Positions 1 to 7,966 of a stretch of DNA of 7,966 nt are shown here, in pieces. The position numbers and the translations under genes are program-made. The notes under the pieces were generated by a model. It was not told where the DNA came from, did no database searches, and saw only the letters and a program-made list of their open reading frames with translations. Every line of letters starts with the position of its first letter. Position 1 is the stretch's first letter. This DNA comes from Coriobacteriaceae bacterium (GTDB lineage: Bacteria; Actinomycetota; Coriobacteriia; Coriobacteriales; Eggerthellaceae): positions 1-7,966 of the forward strand of contig SUUF01000093.1 of the NCBI GenBank assembly GCA_015062635.1, in the 5' to 3' direction.

Positions 1-171
1 CGACAGGAACAGGGGGTTGCGGCCCGTGGCGTTGATGTAGTCGGCGTCCGACTTCTCGTAGCACCACATGCGCACGTTCAGGCCCGCGTTCACGAGCATC
101 CAGGCCACCGCCGTGCCGAACGACCCGGCGCCGACCACCGTCACGCAACGCTTTGCATTTTCCGCAGCCAT
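1..171 (-). CDS. gpsA: NAD(P)H-dependent glycerol-3-phosphate dehydrogenase, N-terminal 57 codons (runs off the window)
   Basis: Reading leftward from the ATG at 171-169 gives 57 uninterrupted codons to the window edge. The product has a Rossmann dinucleotide-binding start, VVGAGSFGTAVAWML (residues 12-26, GxGxxG type), then an NVRMW strand at 32-36 and N47...R51-NP-LFL, the pattern that follows the first Rossmann beta-alpha-beta unit in GpsA. The family reduces dihydroxyacetone phosphate to sn-glycerol 3-phosphate in the cytosol, supplying the backbone for phospholipid synthesis. The catalytic C-terminal domain lies outside the window, so completeness cannot be judged. The start is supported by an AAAGGCGG ribosome-binding site at 179-186, seven bases upstream; the ATG at 194-192 is out of frame. 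It follows yebC after a strong terminator, so it probably has its own promoter. Other Rossmann dehydrogenases are possible, but the GAGSFGTA core plus RNPLFL strongly favours GpsA. Confidence 0.9.
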   Translation of the reverse strand, partial: MAAENAKRCVTVVGAGSFGTAVAWMLVNAGLNVRMWCYEKSDADYINATGRNPLFLS

Positions 172-213
172 GGATAAACCGCCTTTCGAACCATGCTTTC
201 CGCTTGAATTTCC

Positions 214-219
214 ATTGTA
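214..219 (-). promoter_or_regulatory. Candidate -10 box for gpsA
   Basis: On the minus strand the hexamer TACAAT (5/6 to TATAAT) lies about 43 bases upstream of the gpsA ATG, between the yebC terminator and the gene. This would give a leader of about 35 bases. No good -35 is seen at 16-18 bases upstream; a TTGGCA sits too far away. An inverted repeat, GCGCC-N7-GGCGC, occupies 225-241, across the spacer and -35 position. Confidence 0.35.
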
Positions 220-261
220 TCCCAGCGCCTGCCGCCGGCGCCCGCTTCATGCCAACCTATA

Positions 262-289
262 CGAAAACGCCCCGCCGAAGCGGGGCGTT
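262..289 (-). terminator. Intrinsic terminator of yebC
   Basis: On the minus strand a perfect 10-bp stem, AACGCCCCGC (289-280) and GCGGGGCGTT (275-266), is capped by the extra-stable TTCG tetraloop (279-276) and followed by further Ts, giving TTTT across the stem end before CG. It begins 20 bases after the yebC stop codon and separates yebC from gpsA. The U-tract is short, but the stem and tetraloop are textbook. Confidence 0.9.
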
Positions 290-308
290 CAACCGTGTGC
301 GGTGGGAA

Positions 309-1109
309 TTAATCCTCGAGCGCAGCGATAACCTCGTCGGTCATCTCCATCGTGTGGTACACGTTCTGGAGATCCTCAAGCTCCTCGAGCTTGTCGATGA
401 GGCGCATGACCTTCGGGGCATCCTTCGGGTCGACCTGGGTGTAGGTGGTCGGAACCATGATGAGCTCGGAGCCCTTCACCTCGACGCCCTCGTCCTCGAG
501 TGCCTTCTTCACGGCAGCGAGGTCCTGGTAGTCGGTGTAGACGATCCACTCCTCGTCGGCGTCTTCGTAGTCATCGGCGCCCGACTCGAGCACGACCATC
601 TCGAACTCGTCGGTATCGGCGGCCGGGCCATTCGGCTTGGTCGGATTCTTCTTGTCGCCGGTCTCGATCTCCTTCGCCACCATGATCTGGCCCTTGCGCT
701 CGAACTGGAACGCGACGGAACCGCTGGTGCCCAGGTTGCCGTTGGCATGCGTGAAAGCGGAACGCACATCGGCAGCGGTGCGGTTGCGGTTGTCGGTCAG
801 AGCCTCGCAGTACACGGCAACGCCAGCCGGACCATAGCCCTCGTAGGTCACGGTCTCGTAGTTCGCGGCATCCTTGCCGGAACCAAACGCCTTGTCGATG
901 GCCGTCTTGATCTTGTCCTTCGGCAGGGAATAGCTCTTCGCCTTATCGATAGCGGCAGCCAGGGAAGCGTTGTTCTCGGGGTTGGGGTCGCCACCCTCCT
1001 TCGCGGCCACGGTGATGTTGCGGGACAGCTTGGAGAACAGGGCGGAACGCTTGGCGTCCTGCGCCGCTTTACGATGCTTCGTGGTAGCCCATTTAGAATG
1101 TCCGGACAT
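309..1109 (-). CDS. yebC: YebC/PmpR (TACO1) family protein
   Basis: A 266-residue cytosolic protein of the YebC/PmpR family. It opens with the family signature MSGHSKWATTKHRKAAQDA (1-19), followed by FSKLSRNITVAAKEGG (25-40), ENNASLAAAIDKAK (45-58) and the YEGYGPAGVAVYCEALTDNRNRT region around 89-111, then GSVAFQFERKG (130-140). Family members were long called transcriptional regulators; more recent work links them to relief of ribosome stalling, for example at proline-rich stretches. The start is fixed by AAGGAAG (1120-1114) just upstream of ATG 1109-1107. A longer reading to 1226 is ruled out because its next in-frame ATG (1148-1146) lies inside the promoter -10 region. The protein is slightly longer than the usual 240-250 residues because of a hydrophilic Lys/Pro/Asp insertion at about 149-167, between the FERKG strand and the EMVVLESGADD helix. 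It looks monocistronic, with its own promoter and terminator. In many genomes yebC sits beside ruvC; no ruv gene is visible here. Confidence 0.95.
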   Translation of the reverse strand: MSGHSKWATTKHRKAAQDAKRSALFSKLSRNITVAAKEGGDPNPENNASLAAAIDKAKSYSLPKDKIKTAIDKAFGSGKDAANYETVTYEGYGPAGVAVYCEALTDNRNRTAADVRSAFTHANGNLGTSGSVAFQFERKGQIMVAKEIETGDKKNPTKPNGPAADTDEFEMVVLESGADDYEDADEEWIVYTDYQDLAAVKKALEDEGVEVKGSELIMVPTTYTQVDPKDAPKVMRLIDKLEELEDLQNVYHTMEMTDEVIAALED

Positions 1110-1146
1110 AGCACTTCCTTCTTGAACTCGGTAATTGAACCCAACC

Positions 1147-1175
1147 ATACTAGCACCCCGTCGCAAGAGCGACAA
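1147..1175 (-). promoter_or_regulatory. Probable yebC promoter
   Basis: On the minus strand, TTGTCG (1175-1170, 4/6 to TTGACA) and TAGTAT (1152-1147, 5/6 to TATAAT) are spaced 17 bases apart, with a TGC just before the -10 that fits an extended -10 (TGn). Transcription would start near 1140, giving a leader of about 30 bases that holds the ribosome-binding site. A short inverted repeat, GTCGC-N4-GCGAC (1160-1173), overlaps the -35 and spacer and could be an operator. Confidence 0.6.
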
Positions 1176-1360
1176 CAAACACGCAGGAAACGCACAGGGT
1201 TTGCCCAGGAATGGAACAGCGAGCACGGCGAGCGCCCGAGCTCAACCGGAAAACCCGTGACAGCCACAATCGACGTCGTGGCGTTCGGCGTGTGCGTAAG
1301 TTCCCCAGTCAGAGCTAGTTGTTCCATTGGGGGCATACCGGTAGGAATTTGCCGGCTTTT

Positions 1361-1417
1361 GCGCCATTCAGCCGATTCAGCGACAGTTTCCTTGTCGCCA
1401 ATTCGGCTGCGTGGCGC
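1361..1417. repeat. 57-nt imperfect palindrome (hairpin-forming element)
   Basis: The left arm (1361-1385) and right arm (1393-1417) are each 25 nt and surround a 7-nt loop, GTTTCCT. Paired blocks, left with right, are GCGCCA with TGGCGC (outer), CAGCCGA with TCGGCTG (middle) and GCGACA with TGTCGC (inner). They are separated by two small internal mismatches; 20 of 25 positions pair, plus one G-U. On neither strand is it followed by a T-run, so it is not an ordinary terminator. It could be a REP- or MITE-like element, a structured RNA or 3' UTR processing site of the upstream transcript, or a protein-binding palindrome. The pairing is directly visible; the role is not. Confidence 0.65.
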
Positions 1418-1478
1418 GCGGAGCATGGAAAGTCGACAGGGCGCATACACCCTTTTGCACACTAGAGCGCAGGAGAAG

Positions 1479-1509
1479 TATGTCCCCGGTCGCCACATGT
1501 ATGTCCCCG
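1479..1509. repeat. Pair of direct repeats TATGTCCCCG, 21 bp apart
   Basis: TATGTCCCCG occurs at 1479-1488 and again at 1500-1509, start to start 21 bp, about two helical turns. The second copy begins 15 bases beyond the lipoprotein stop codon. On the minus strand the unit reads CGGGGACATA. That resembles the GGGGACA-type short repeats found near REP-associated tyrosine transposases in other bacteria, but no transposase is present. It could also be a tandem protein-binding site on one face of the helix. Confidence 0.45.
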
Positions 1510-1523
1510 ACGGACTCCTTGGG

Positions 1524-2507
1524 TTATGCGGCGCGGAAGGAGTAGCCCCATTTCTCGACGATGCGCAGGGCGGCCTCGTCGGTTGATATCCAGGTGAGGA
1601 AGGAGCGCGCAGCCTCATCCACTTGCTCGCCGTTTTCGAGGCCGGCGATGTTCACGCCGAGGGCCTGCGGATACACGAGCGGCGTGTACATGCGTGCGGG
1701 AATCGCGCCGACCACCTTCACGCCGCCATAGCGGTACAAATCGCCCGTCTTCACGATCGCCACGAGGTCTTCGCCCGCCGACACGGCCTTGAACAGCGTC
1801 GATACCGAATCGTAGCTCTTGAGGGAACCCTTGTTGGACGCGTAATAGCCAGTCGGCTTGCCGCCTTCGAGCACCCCGATGGCCTCGAGCGCCTCATCTT
1901 GCCGCTTGGCATAGGCGCCCTCGCCCGTCATCCGCGCAAGCGGATGCGACCCGGCGGCGATATCGGCGGTGGAAACCGCATTGAGCTTCGAGTCGCTCGA
2001 CACGACGATGCACAGCCCTTCTTGCAGCAGGTCAACCCGCGTCTTCGGGTCGGCAACGCCCGCGTCTTCCGCATTATCCATCGCCGTGAGCGAACTGTGG
2101 AACACGATCTCGGCAGCAGGCAGCGTGTGCGGCGCGTCGTCATCGCCGGTGTCTGGCGCCGCATCCTCGTCGGGCGCCAGCGTCGCAAGCTCCTCGGCAA
2201 CATCGACCTCGATGGGCGCGATGGCCACGTTTTCCTTCTTGACGCTCGCATACCCCGTGATGTCGAACGTCAGCCAATCCTTGTCGGCCGCATAGGAGCT
2301 GGCAAGGTCCTCGATAAGCCCCTGCAGCGACGCTGGGGCAGCCACCCGCAGCGTGACGTCCTGATGCTCGGGCTCTTCCACGGCGGAAGCCGCCGGTGCG
2401 GCATCGTCATCGTGCGATGCTGATGCGCACCCGGCAAAACCCGCCGTTCCCAGCGCGACGGCCAGCGCAAGCGCGACCGTCAGCAGCCAAGGCCGTCGGA
2501 ATGTCAC
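1524..2507 (-). CDS. ModA-like substrate-binding lipoprotein, ligand uncertain
   Basis: A 327-residue exported lipoprotein with the periplasmic-binding-protein fold of the molybdate-binding ModA type. Residues 1-27 form a lipoprotein signal: RR near the start, a hydrophobic stretch at 7-22 and lipobox FAGC with lipidated Cys27. An acidic Ala/Pro linker follows (28-50). The mature part begins LRVAAPASLQGLIEDLASSYA (53-73), matching the ModA opening with the ASL ligand-binding serine (S60). AEIVFHSS (132-139) corresponds to the ModA ADVFISAD strand. EGLCIVVSSDSKL, GEGAYAKRQDEALEAIGVL and a C-terminal SFLTWISTDEAALRIVEKWGYSF also follow the family order. Between 85 and 131 the usual Gly/Ser-rich anion-binding loop is replaced by a charged segment with an Asp-rich stretch (113-124), making it longer than the usual 250-260 residues. 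No permease or ATPase gene is nearby, so transport of molybdate is not established. The start is GTG, overlapping the glmM stop, with GAGGAA five bases upstream. Confidence 0.85.
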   Translation of the reverse strand: MTFRRPWLLTVALALAVALGTAGFAGCASASHDDDAAPAASAVEEPEHQDVTLRVAAPASLQGLIEDLASSYAADKDWLTFDITGYASVKKENVAIAPIEVDVAEELATLAPDEDAAPDTGDDDAPHTLPAAEIVFHSSLTAMDNAEDAGVADPKTRVDLLQEGLCIVVSSDSKLNAVSTADIAAGSHPLARMTGEGAYAKRQDEALEAIGVLEGGKPTGYYASNKGSLKSYDSVSTLFKAVSAGEDLVAIVKTGDLYRYGGVKVVGAIPARMYTPLVYPQALGVNIAGLENGEQVDEAARSFLTWISTDEAALRIVEKWGYSFRAA

Positions 2508-2518
2508 GAGAGTTCCTC
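2504..2518 (-). promoter_or_regulatory. Translational coupling site: GTGA overlap with ribosome-binding site
   Basis: The lipoprotein start GTG (2507-2505) and the glmM stop TGA (2506-2504) share bases as GTGA. The ribosome-binding site GAGGAA (2518-2513) lies inside the last codons of glmM, five bases before the start. This decides the GTG start and points to a ribosome terminating on glmM and re-initiating on the lipoprotein. Confidence 0.8.
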
Positions 2519-3841
2519 GCGCACGACGGCGGCGATGCGCTCGGCCATCTCGTTGGCGCGCGCCTCGTCGGACGCCTCGACCATCACGCGAATCAGCGGC
2601 TCGGTGCCGCTTGCGCGCACGAGGATCTGCCCGTCATCGCCCATCTCGGCTTCGGCTTCACGCACGGCCGCGGCGATTTCCTTGTTCCATTCGAACGCAT
2701 GCTTGTCGGCGACCTTCACGTTCAGCAGCACCTGCGGGCAATGCGTCATCATGCGGCCGGCCTCCTCGGGCGTCCAGCCGTTGCGGATGCATGCCGCGAT
2801 GAACAGGCAGGCGGTCATCAGGCCGTCGCCCGTGGAATTGTGCTCGAGGAAGATCATGTGGCCGCTTTGCTCGCCGCCGATGGCGAATCCGCCCTCGCGC
2901 ATGCGCTCGAGCACGTGCCTATCGCCCACCGAGGTGCGCTCGACCTCGATGCCCGCTGCGGCCATCGCCTGGCGGAAGCCCAGGTTGCACATCACCGTCG
3001 ACACGACGGTATCGTGCGGCAGGCAGCCGCGCTTCTTCATGTCGATGGCGCACACGGTTTCCACCACGTCGCCGTCGAGCTCGTTGCCCTCGGCGTCGAC
3101 CAGCATCACGCGGTCGGCATCGCCGTCGTGCGCCACGCCGATGGTGGCGCCGCACTCGGCCACGAGGGCCTTCGTCGGGCCCAGGCACGTGGAGCCGCAC
3201 TCCACGTTGATATCGGTGCCCGACCAGTCGTCGTTGATAGTGACGACTTCGGCACCTAGGCGGCGAAACGCCTCGGCCGAGGTCACGCTCGACGCGCCAT
3301 GGCCGGTGTCGAGGGCGATCTTCCAGCCGGTGAAATCGATGCCCTGCGCGCGCACCACGTCGACCGCGTGCTGGATGTAGATCTCGGCAGCGTTCTCGAC
3401 GGGGGCGACGAAGCCCACGGCATCGCCGTTCGGCAGGCTTTCGGGCGGTTCGCCGCCAGCCAGCACATAGGCCTCGATGCGCTCTTCGAGGGCAACCGGC
3501 AGCTTGAAGCCGTTGGCGTCGAAGAACTTGATGCCATTGTATTCCGGCGGATTATGCGACGCCGAGATAACCGCGCCCGCATCGGCGTGCAGCTCGCGGG
3601 TGAGCAACGCGATGGCGGGCGTGGGGATGATGTCGACGGAAAGCGCGGTGCCGCCCATCGACATGATGCCCGCCTCGAGGGCGTTCTCGAGCATGTCGCC
3701 GGAAAGGCGCGTGTCCTTGCCCACGACGATCGTGTTCCCCAGGAACTTCACCGCCGCCTGGCCGATCCGGTACGCGATGATGGACGTGAGCTCCTTATTC
3801 GCCACGCCACGCGCGCCATCGGTTCCAAACAATTTCGCCAT
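2504..3841 (-). CDS. glmM: Phosphoglucosamine mutase
   Basis: A 445-residue cytosolic enzyme of the alpha-D-phosphohexomutase family that converts glucosamine 6-phosphate to glucosamine 1-phosphate, on the route to UDP-GlcNAc and peptidoglycan. All four family signatures are intact: the N-terminal FGTDGARG (5-12), the active-site loop ISASHNP (92-98) with phosphorylatable Ser95, the metal-binding loop DGDADR (239-244), the sugar-binding GGEQSGH (322-328), and the phosphate-binding RASGTEP (409-415). Length matches the usual 440-450 residues. GEQSGH, rather than the GExSGH of phosphomannomutases, and the FGTDGxRG start favour GlmM over ManB/PgcA. The start ATG has GAGG (3848-3845) five bases upstream. 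The downstream lipoprotein gene overlaps it by four bases. The cdaA-cdaR genes that precede glmM in many Gram-positives are absent; here hisE precedes it by 183 bp. Confidence 0.97.
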   Translation of the reverse strand: MAKLFGTDGARGVANKELTSIIAYRIGQAAVKFLGNTIVVGKDTRLSGDMLENALEAGIMSMGGTALSVDIIPTPAIALLTRELHADAGAVISASHNPPEYNGIKFFDANGFKLPVALEERIEAYVLAGGEPPESLPNGDAVGFVAPVENAAEIYIQHAVDVVRAQGIDFTGWKIALDTGHGASSVTSAEAFRRLGAEVVTINDDWSGTDINVECGSTCLGPTKALVAECGATIGVAHDGDADRVMLVDAEGNELDGDVVETVCAIDMKKRGCLPHDTVVSTVMCNLGFRQAMAAAGIEVERTSVGDRHVLERMREGGFAIGGEQSGHMIFLEHNSTGDGLMTACLFIAACIRNGWTPEEAGRMMTHCPQVLLNVKVADKHAFEWNKEIAAAVREAEAEMGDDGQILVRASGTEPLIRVMVEASDEARANEMAERIAAVVREELS

Positions 3842-3899
3842 CGCATCCTCGCAATCTGCCGCCCTTGGCAGCGTTGTCTATTCTCGTGCGTTCTTGCCC

Positions 3900-3918
3900 T
3901 GCGCCATTATACGGCGCA
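3900..3918 (-). promoter_or_regulatory. Probable glmM promoter: consensus -10 inside an inverted repeat
   Basis: On the minus strand a perfect TATAAT (3911-3906) lies 65 bases upstream of the glmM ATG, giving a leader of about 58 bases. The -35 region (about 3929-3934, GCAGGT) is poor, which suggests reliance on an activator or on the strong -10. The -10 sits in the 7-bp centre of an inverted repeat, TGCGCC (3900-3905) and GGCGCA (3913-3918), a layout that would let a dimeric repressor cover the melting region. The leader also contains a small hairpin, CTGCC with GGCAG (3856-3871), just ahead of the ribosome-binding site. Confidence 0.55.
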
Positions 3919-4024
3919 TCATCGCGCGACCTGCGCCGCTTTGCCGAAACACCACAGCAGGCAGGCGCGCGAACCGGCGGGCGAGCGAGCCGCGATACCC
4001 GGGCCCACCCCGCCTGCAACCTGG

Positions 4025-4504
4025 TTATTTCCCGCGTTTCACATGCTCGTCGCGCAGGCGGATGGCGCCTTCCGGGCGCTCATCGTCGCGCATGCGGTTG
4101 TTCAGCTCGGCGGCGAACTCGTCGATTCCCACGCCGAAGCGCGCGAGCACCACCAGCAGGTGATACACCACGTCGGCCGCCTCGTAGCGCAGGTGGTCGA
4201 CCTCGGCCTGGTAGCGCTCTTCAAGCGCATCGCGCTGTTCCGGCGTCATCGACGCGAGGTGCGCATGCGCATCGCGGGAATGCAGCGCCGCCTGGGTGTC
4301 CTTCGCCGCCAACGCCACCTCGCCGGCCTCTTCCATCACCTTTTTCAGGGGGTCGTCGAGCTTGCCCGCCAGCAGGCGGTGGGTGTAGCTTTCCTCACCC
4401 GCATCGCGGCGCGCCTCGATCGTCGCCATCAGGGCATCGAGCGTGGCCCCGATCTGGCTTTCGGGCGCGGCCTCGCCTTCGGGAATGTACGTCTTCTCGG
4501 TCAT
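4025..4504 (-). CDS. hisE: Phosphoribosyl-ATP pyrophosphatase
   Basis: A 159-residue cytosolic protein of the all-alpha NTP-pyrophosphatase fold. In histidine synthesis HisE hydrolyses phosphoribosyl-ATP to phosphoribosyl-AMP and pyrophosphate. Diagnostic pieces are SYTHRLLAG (39-47), the metal-binding EEAGEVALAAK helix (58-68, with E58, E59 and E62) and the second motif YEAADVVYHLLVVL (107-120, E108 and D111), then a closing helix ending in NNRM. Known stand-alone HisE proteins are about 90-110 residues. This one has an N-terminal extension of about 20 residues and an extra segment of about 30 residues (71-103), rich in His, Arg and Glu and probably helical, between the two metal motifs. The start ATG has AGGTGA just upstream. 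No other his gene is in the window, and rpoC ends with a terminator just before it, so its promoter is unclear; a weak CATAAG at about 4570 is the only -10 candidate. A MazG-like pyrophosphatase is the alternative, but the SYT and YHLLVVL signatures favour HisE. Confidence 0.9.
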   Translation of the reverse strand: MTEKTYIPEGEAAPESQIGATLDALMATIEARRDAGEESYTHRLLAGKLDDPLKKVMEEAGEVALAAKDTQAALHSRDAHAHLASMTPEQRDALEERYQAEVDHLRYEAADVVYHLLVVLARFGVGIDEFAAELNNRMRDDERPEGAIRLRDEHVKRGK

Positions 4505-4575
4505 TCGTTCACCTCATGTGGGTTCGGGAACGGGGCTTGCGTCGCGCTCCATGGCGCGCAGCCGCTCCCTTATGC

Positions 4576-4611
4576 GGAAAAGGCCCCGCCATCAGGTGAT
4601 AGCGGGGCCTT
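4576..4611 (-). terminator. Intrinsic terminator of rpoC
   Basis: On the minus strand, beginning 11 bases after the rpoC stop, AAGGCCCCGC (4611-4602) pairs perfectly with GCGGGGCCTT (4589-4580) around a 12-base loop that can itself form a short ATC/GAT extension. It is followed by further Ts, giving TTTT before CCGC. It closes the rpoBC transcript before hisE. The stem core GGCCCCGC resembles that of the yebC terminator. Confidence 0.88.
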
Positions 4612-4621
4612 GCCGTGCGTG

Positions 4622-7966
<3,345 letters not shown>

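Larger units (their letters stand above)
1176..1523. other. Intergenic stretch without a credible gene
   Basis: This stretch separates the lipoprotein gene from the yebC promoter. No open frame has both family resemblance and a ribosome-binding site; frames crossing it are extensions of antisense frames from the neighbouring genes. It looks less GC-rich than its flanks, especially at 1296-1370. It contains a 57-nt near-palindrome (1361-1417), two 10-bp direct repeats (1479-1509), a weak 7-bp hairpin with one G-U pair (1303-1309 with 1326-1332) and an 8-bp palindrome CGACGTCG (1271-1278). No U-tract terminator is seen for the lipoprotein gene on the minus strand. The content suggests a relic or small repeated extragenic element rather than plain spacer. 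Confidence 0.6.

Noticed and set aside
1338..1360. Small hairpin (CCGG arms) followed by CTTTT on the plus strand, terminator-like
   Set aside because: The stem is only four firm pairs plus weak ones, and there is no plus-strand gene upstream for it to terminate.
153..1586. 477-codon plus-strand open frame
   Set aside because: It runs antisense through nearly all of yebC, which has clear family motifs, promoter and terminator. Its translation is low-complexity Val/Gly/Leu/His typical of the reverse frame of a GC-rich gene, and it has no family resemblance.
848..1618. Minus-strand open frame crossing the yebC start, the intergenic region and the lipoprotein 3' end
   Set aside because: It overlaps two well-supported genes in another frame, has an Arg/Pro/Ser-rich shadow composition and no ribosome-binding site. 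It covers the palindrome and repeats without explaining them.
3961..4017. Long-range stem GCAGGCG/CGCCTGC downstream of hisE as a terminator
   Set aside because: The 7-bp arms enclose about 43 bases and there is no T-run on the minus strand. GC-rich spacer can form such stems by chance, so hisE has no convincing intrinsic terminator.
4514..4552. Twelve-codon minus-strand reading frame (MERDASPVPEPT) whose stop overlaps the hisE ribosome-binding site region; possible leader peptide
   Set aside because: It has no histidine codons, so it does not fit a his attenuator. The nearest purine-rich sequence is about 12 bases upstream, too far for a good ribosome-binding site. Likely chance.

Overview
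The window reads as a slice of a high-GC actinobacterial chromosome, most likely from the class Coriobacteriia (Eggerthella/Adlercreutzia/Gordonibacter-like). The main reasons are the GC-rich third codon positions, the actinobacterial-style YebC N-terminus (MSGHSKWATTKHRK), and a beta' subunit that lacks the large trigger-loop insertion of E. coli. The lineage call comes from recognising protein sequence, not from a search. No rRNA, tRNA, CRISPR array or intact mobile element is visible.

Every gene lies on the minus strand, so transcription runs from high to low coordinates. In that order they are: rpoC (3' part, entering from the window edge at 7966), closed by a strong intrinsic terminator at 4580-4611; hisE (4504-4025); glmM (3841-2504), preceded by a consensus -10 box; a ModA-like lipoprotein gene (2507-1524) that overlaps the glmM stop by four bases (GTGA) and is probably translationally coupled to it; a 414-bp intergenic stretch with a 57-nt near-palindrome and a pair of 10-bp direct repeats; yebC (1109-309) with its own promoter and a UUCG-capped terminator; and the first 57 codons of gpsA (171-1).

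Most of this is housekeeping: transcription (RpoC), histidine synthesis (HisE), UDP-GlcNAc precursor supply for peptidoglycan (GlmM), translation support (YebC) and glycerol-3-phosphate supply for phospholipids (GpsA). The genes do not form one pathway, and terminators and promoters separate most of them. The real coupled unit is glmM plus the lipoprotein.

The most interesting feature is the C-terminus of RpoC. After the usual end of the conserved beta' core (ENVIIGKPIPAGTG) the protein continues for 232 residues, where E. coli and Mycobacterium have roughly 50. Inside this extension is a helix-hairpin-helix module that aligns with the C-terminal domain of the RNA polymerase alpha subunit and keeps most of the residues that contact UP-element DNA. 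It is followed by a 96-residue acidic, aromatic-studded tail. Lesser points are an orphan ModA-like protein with an Asp-rich insertion, a HisE with a roughly 30-residue insertion between its two metal-binding motifs, and the palindromic and repetitive DNA between yebC and the lipoprotein gene.
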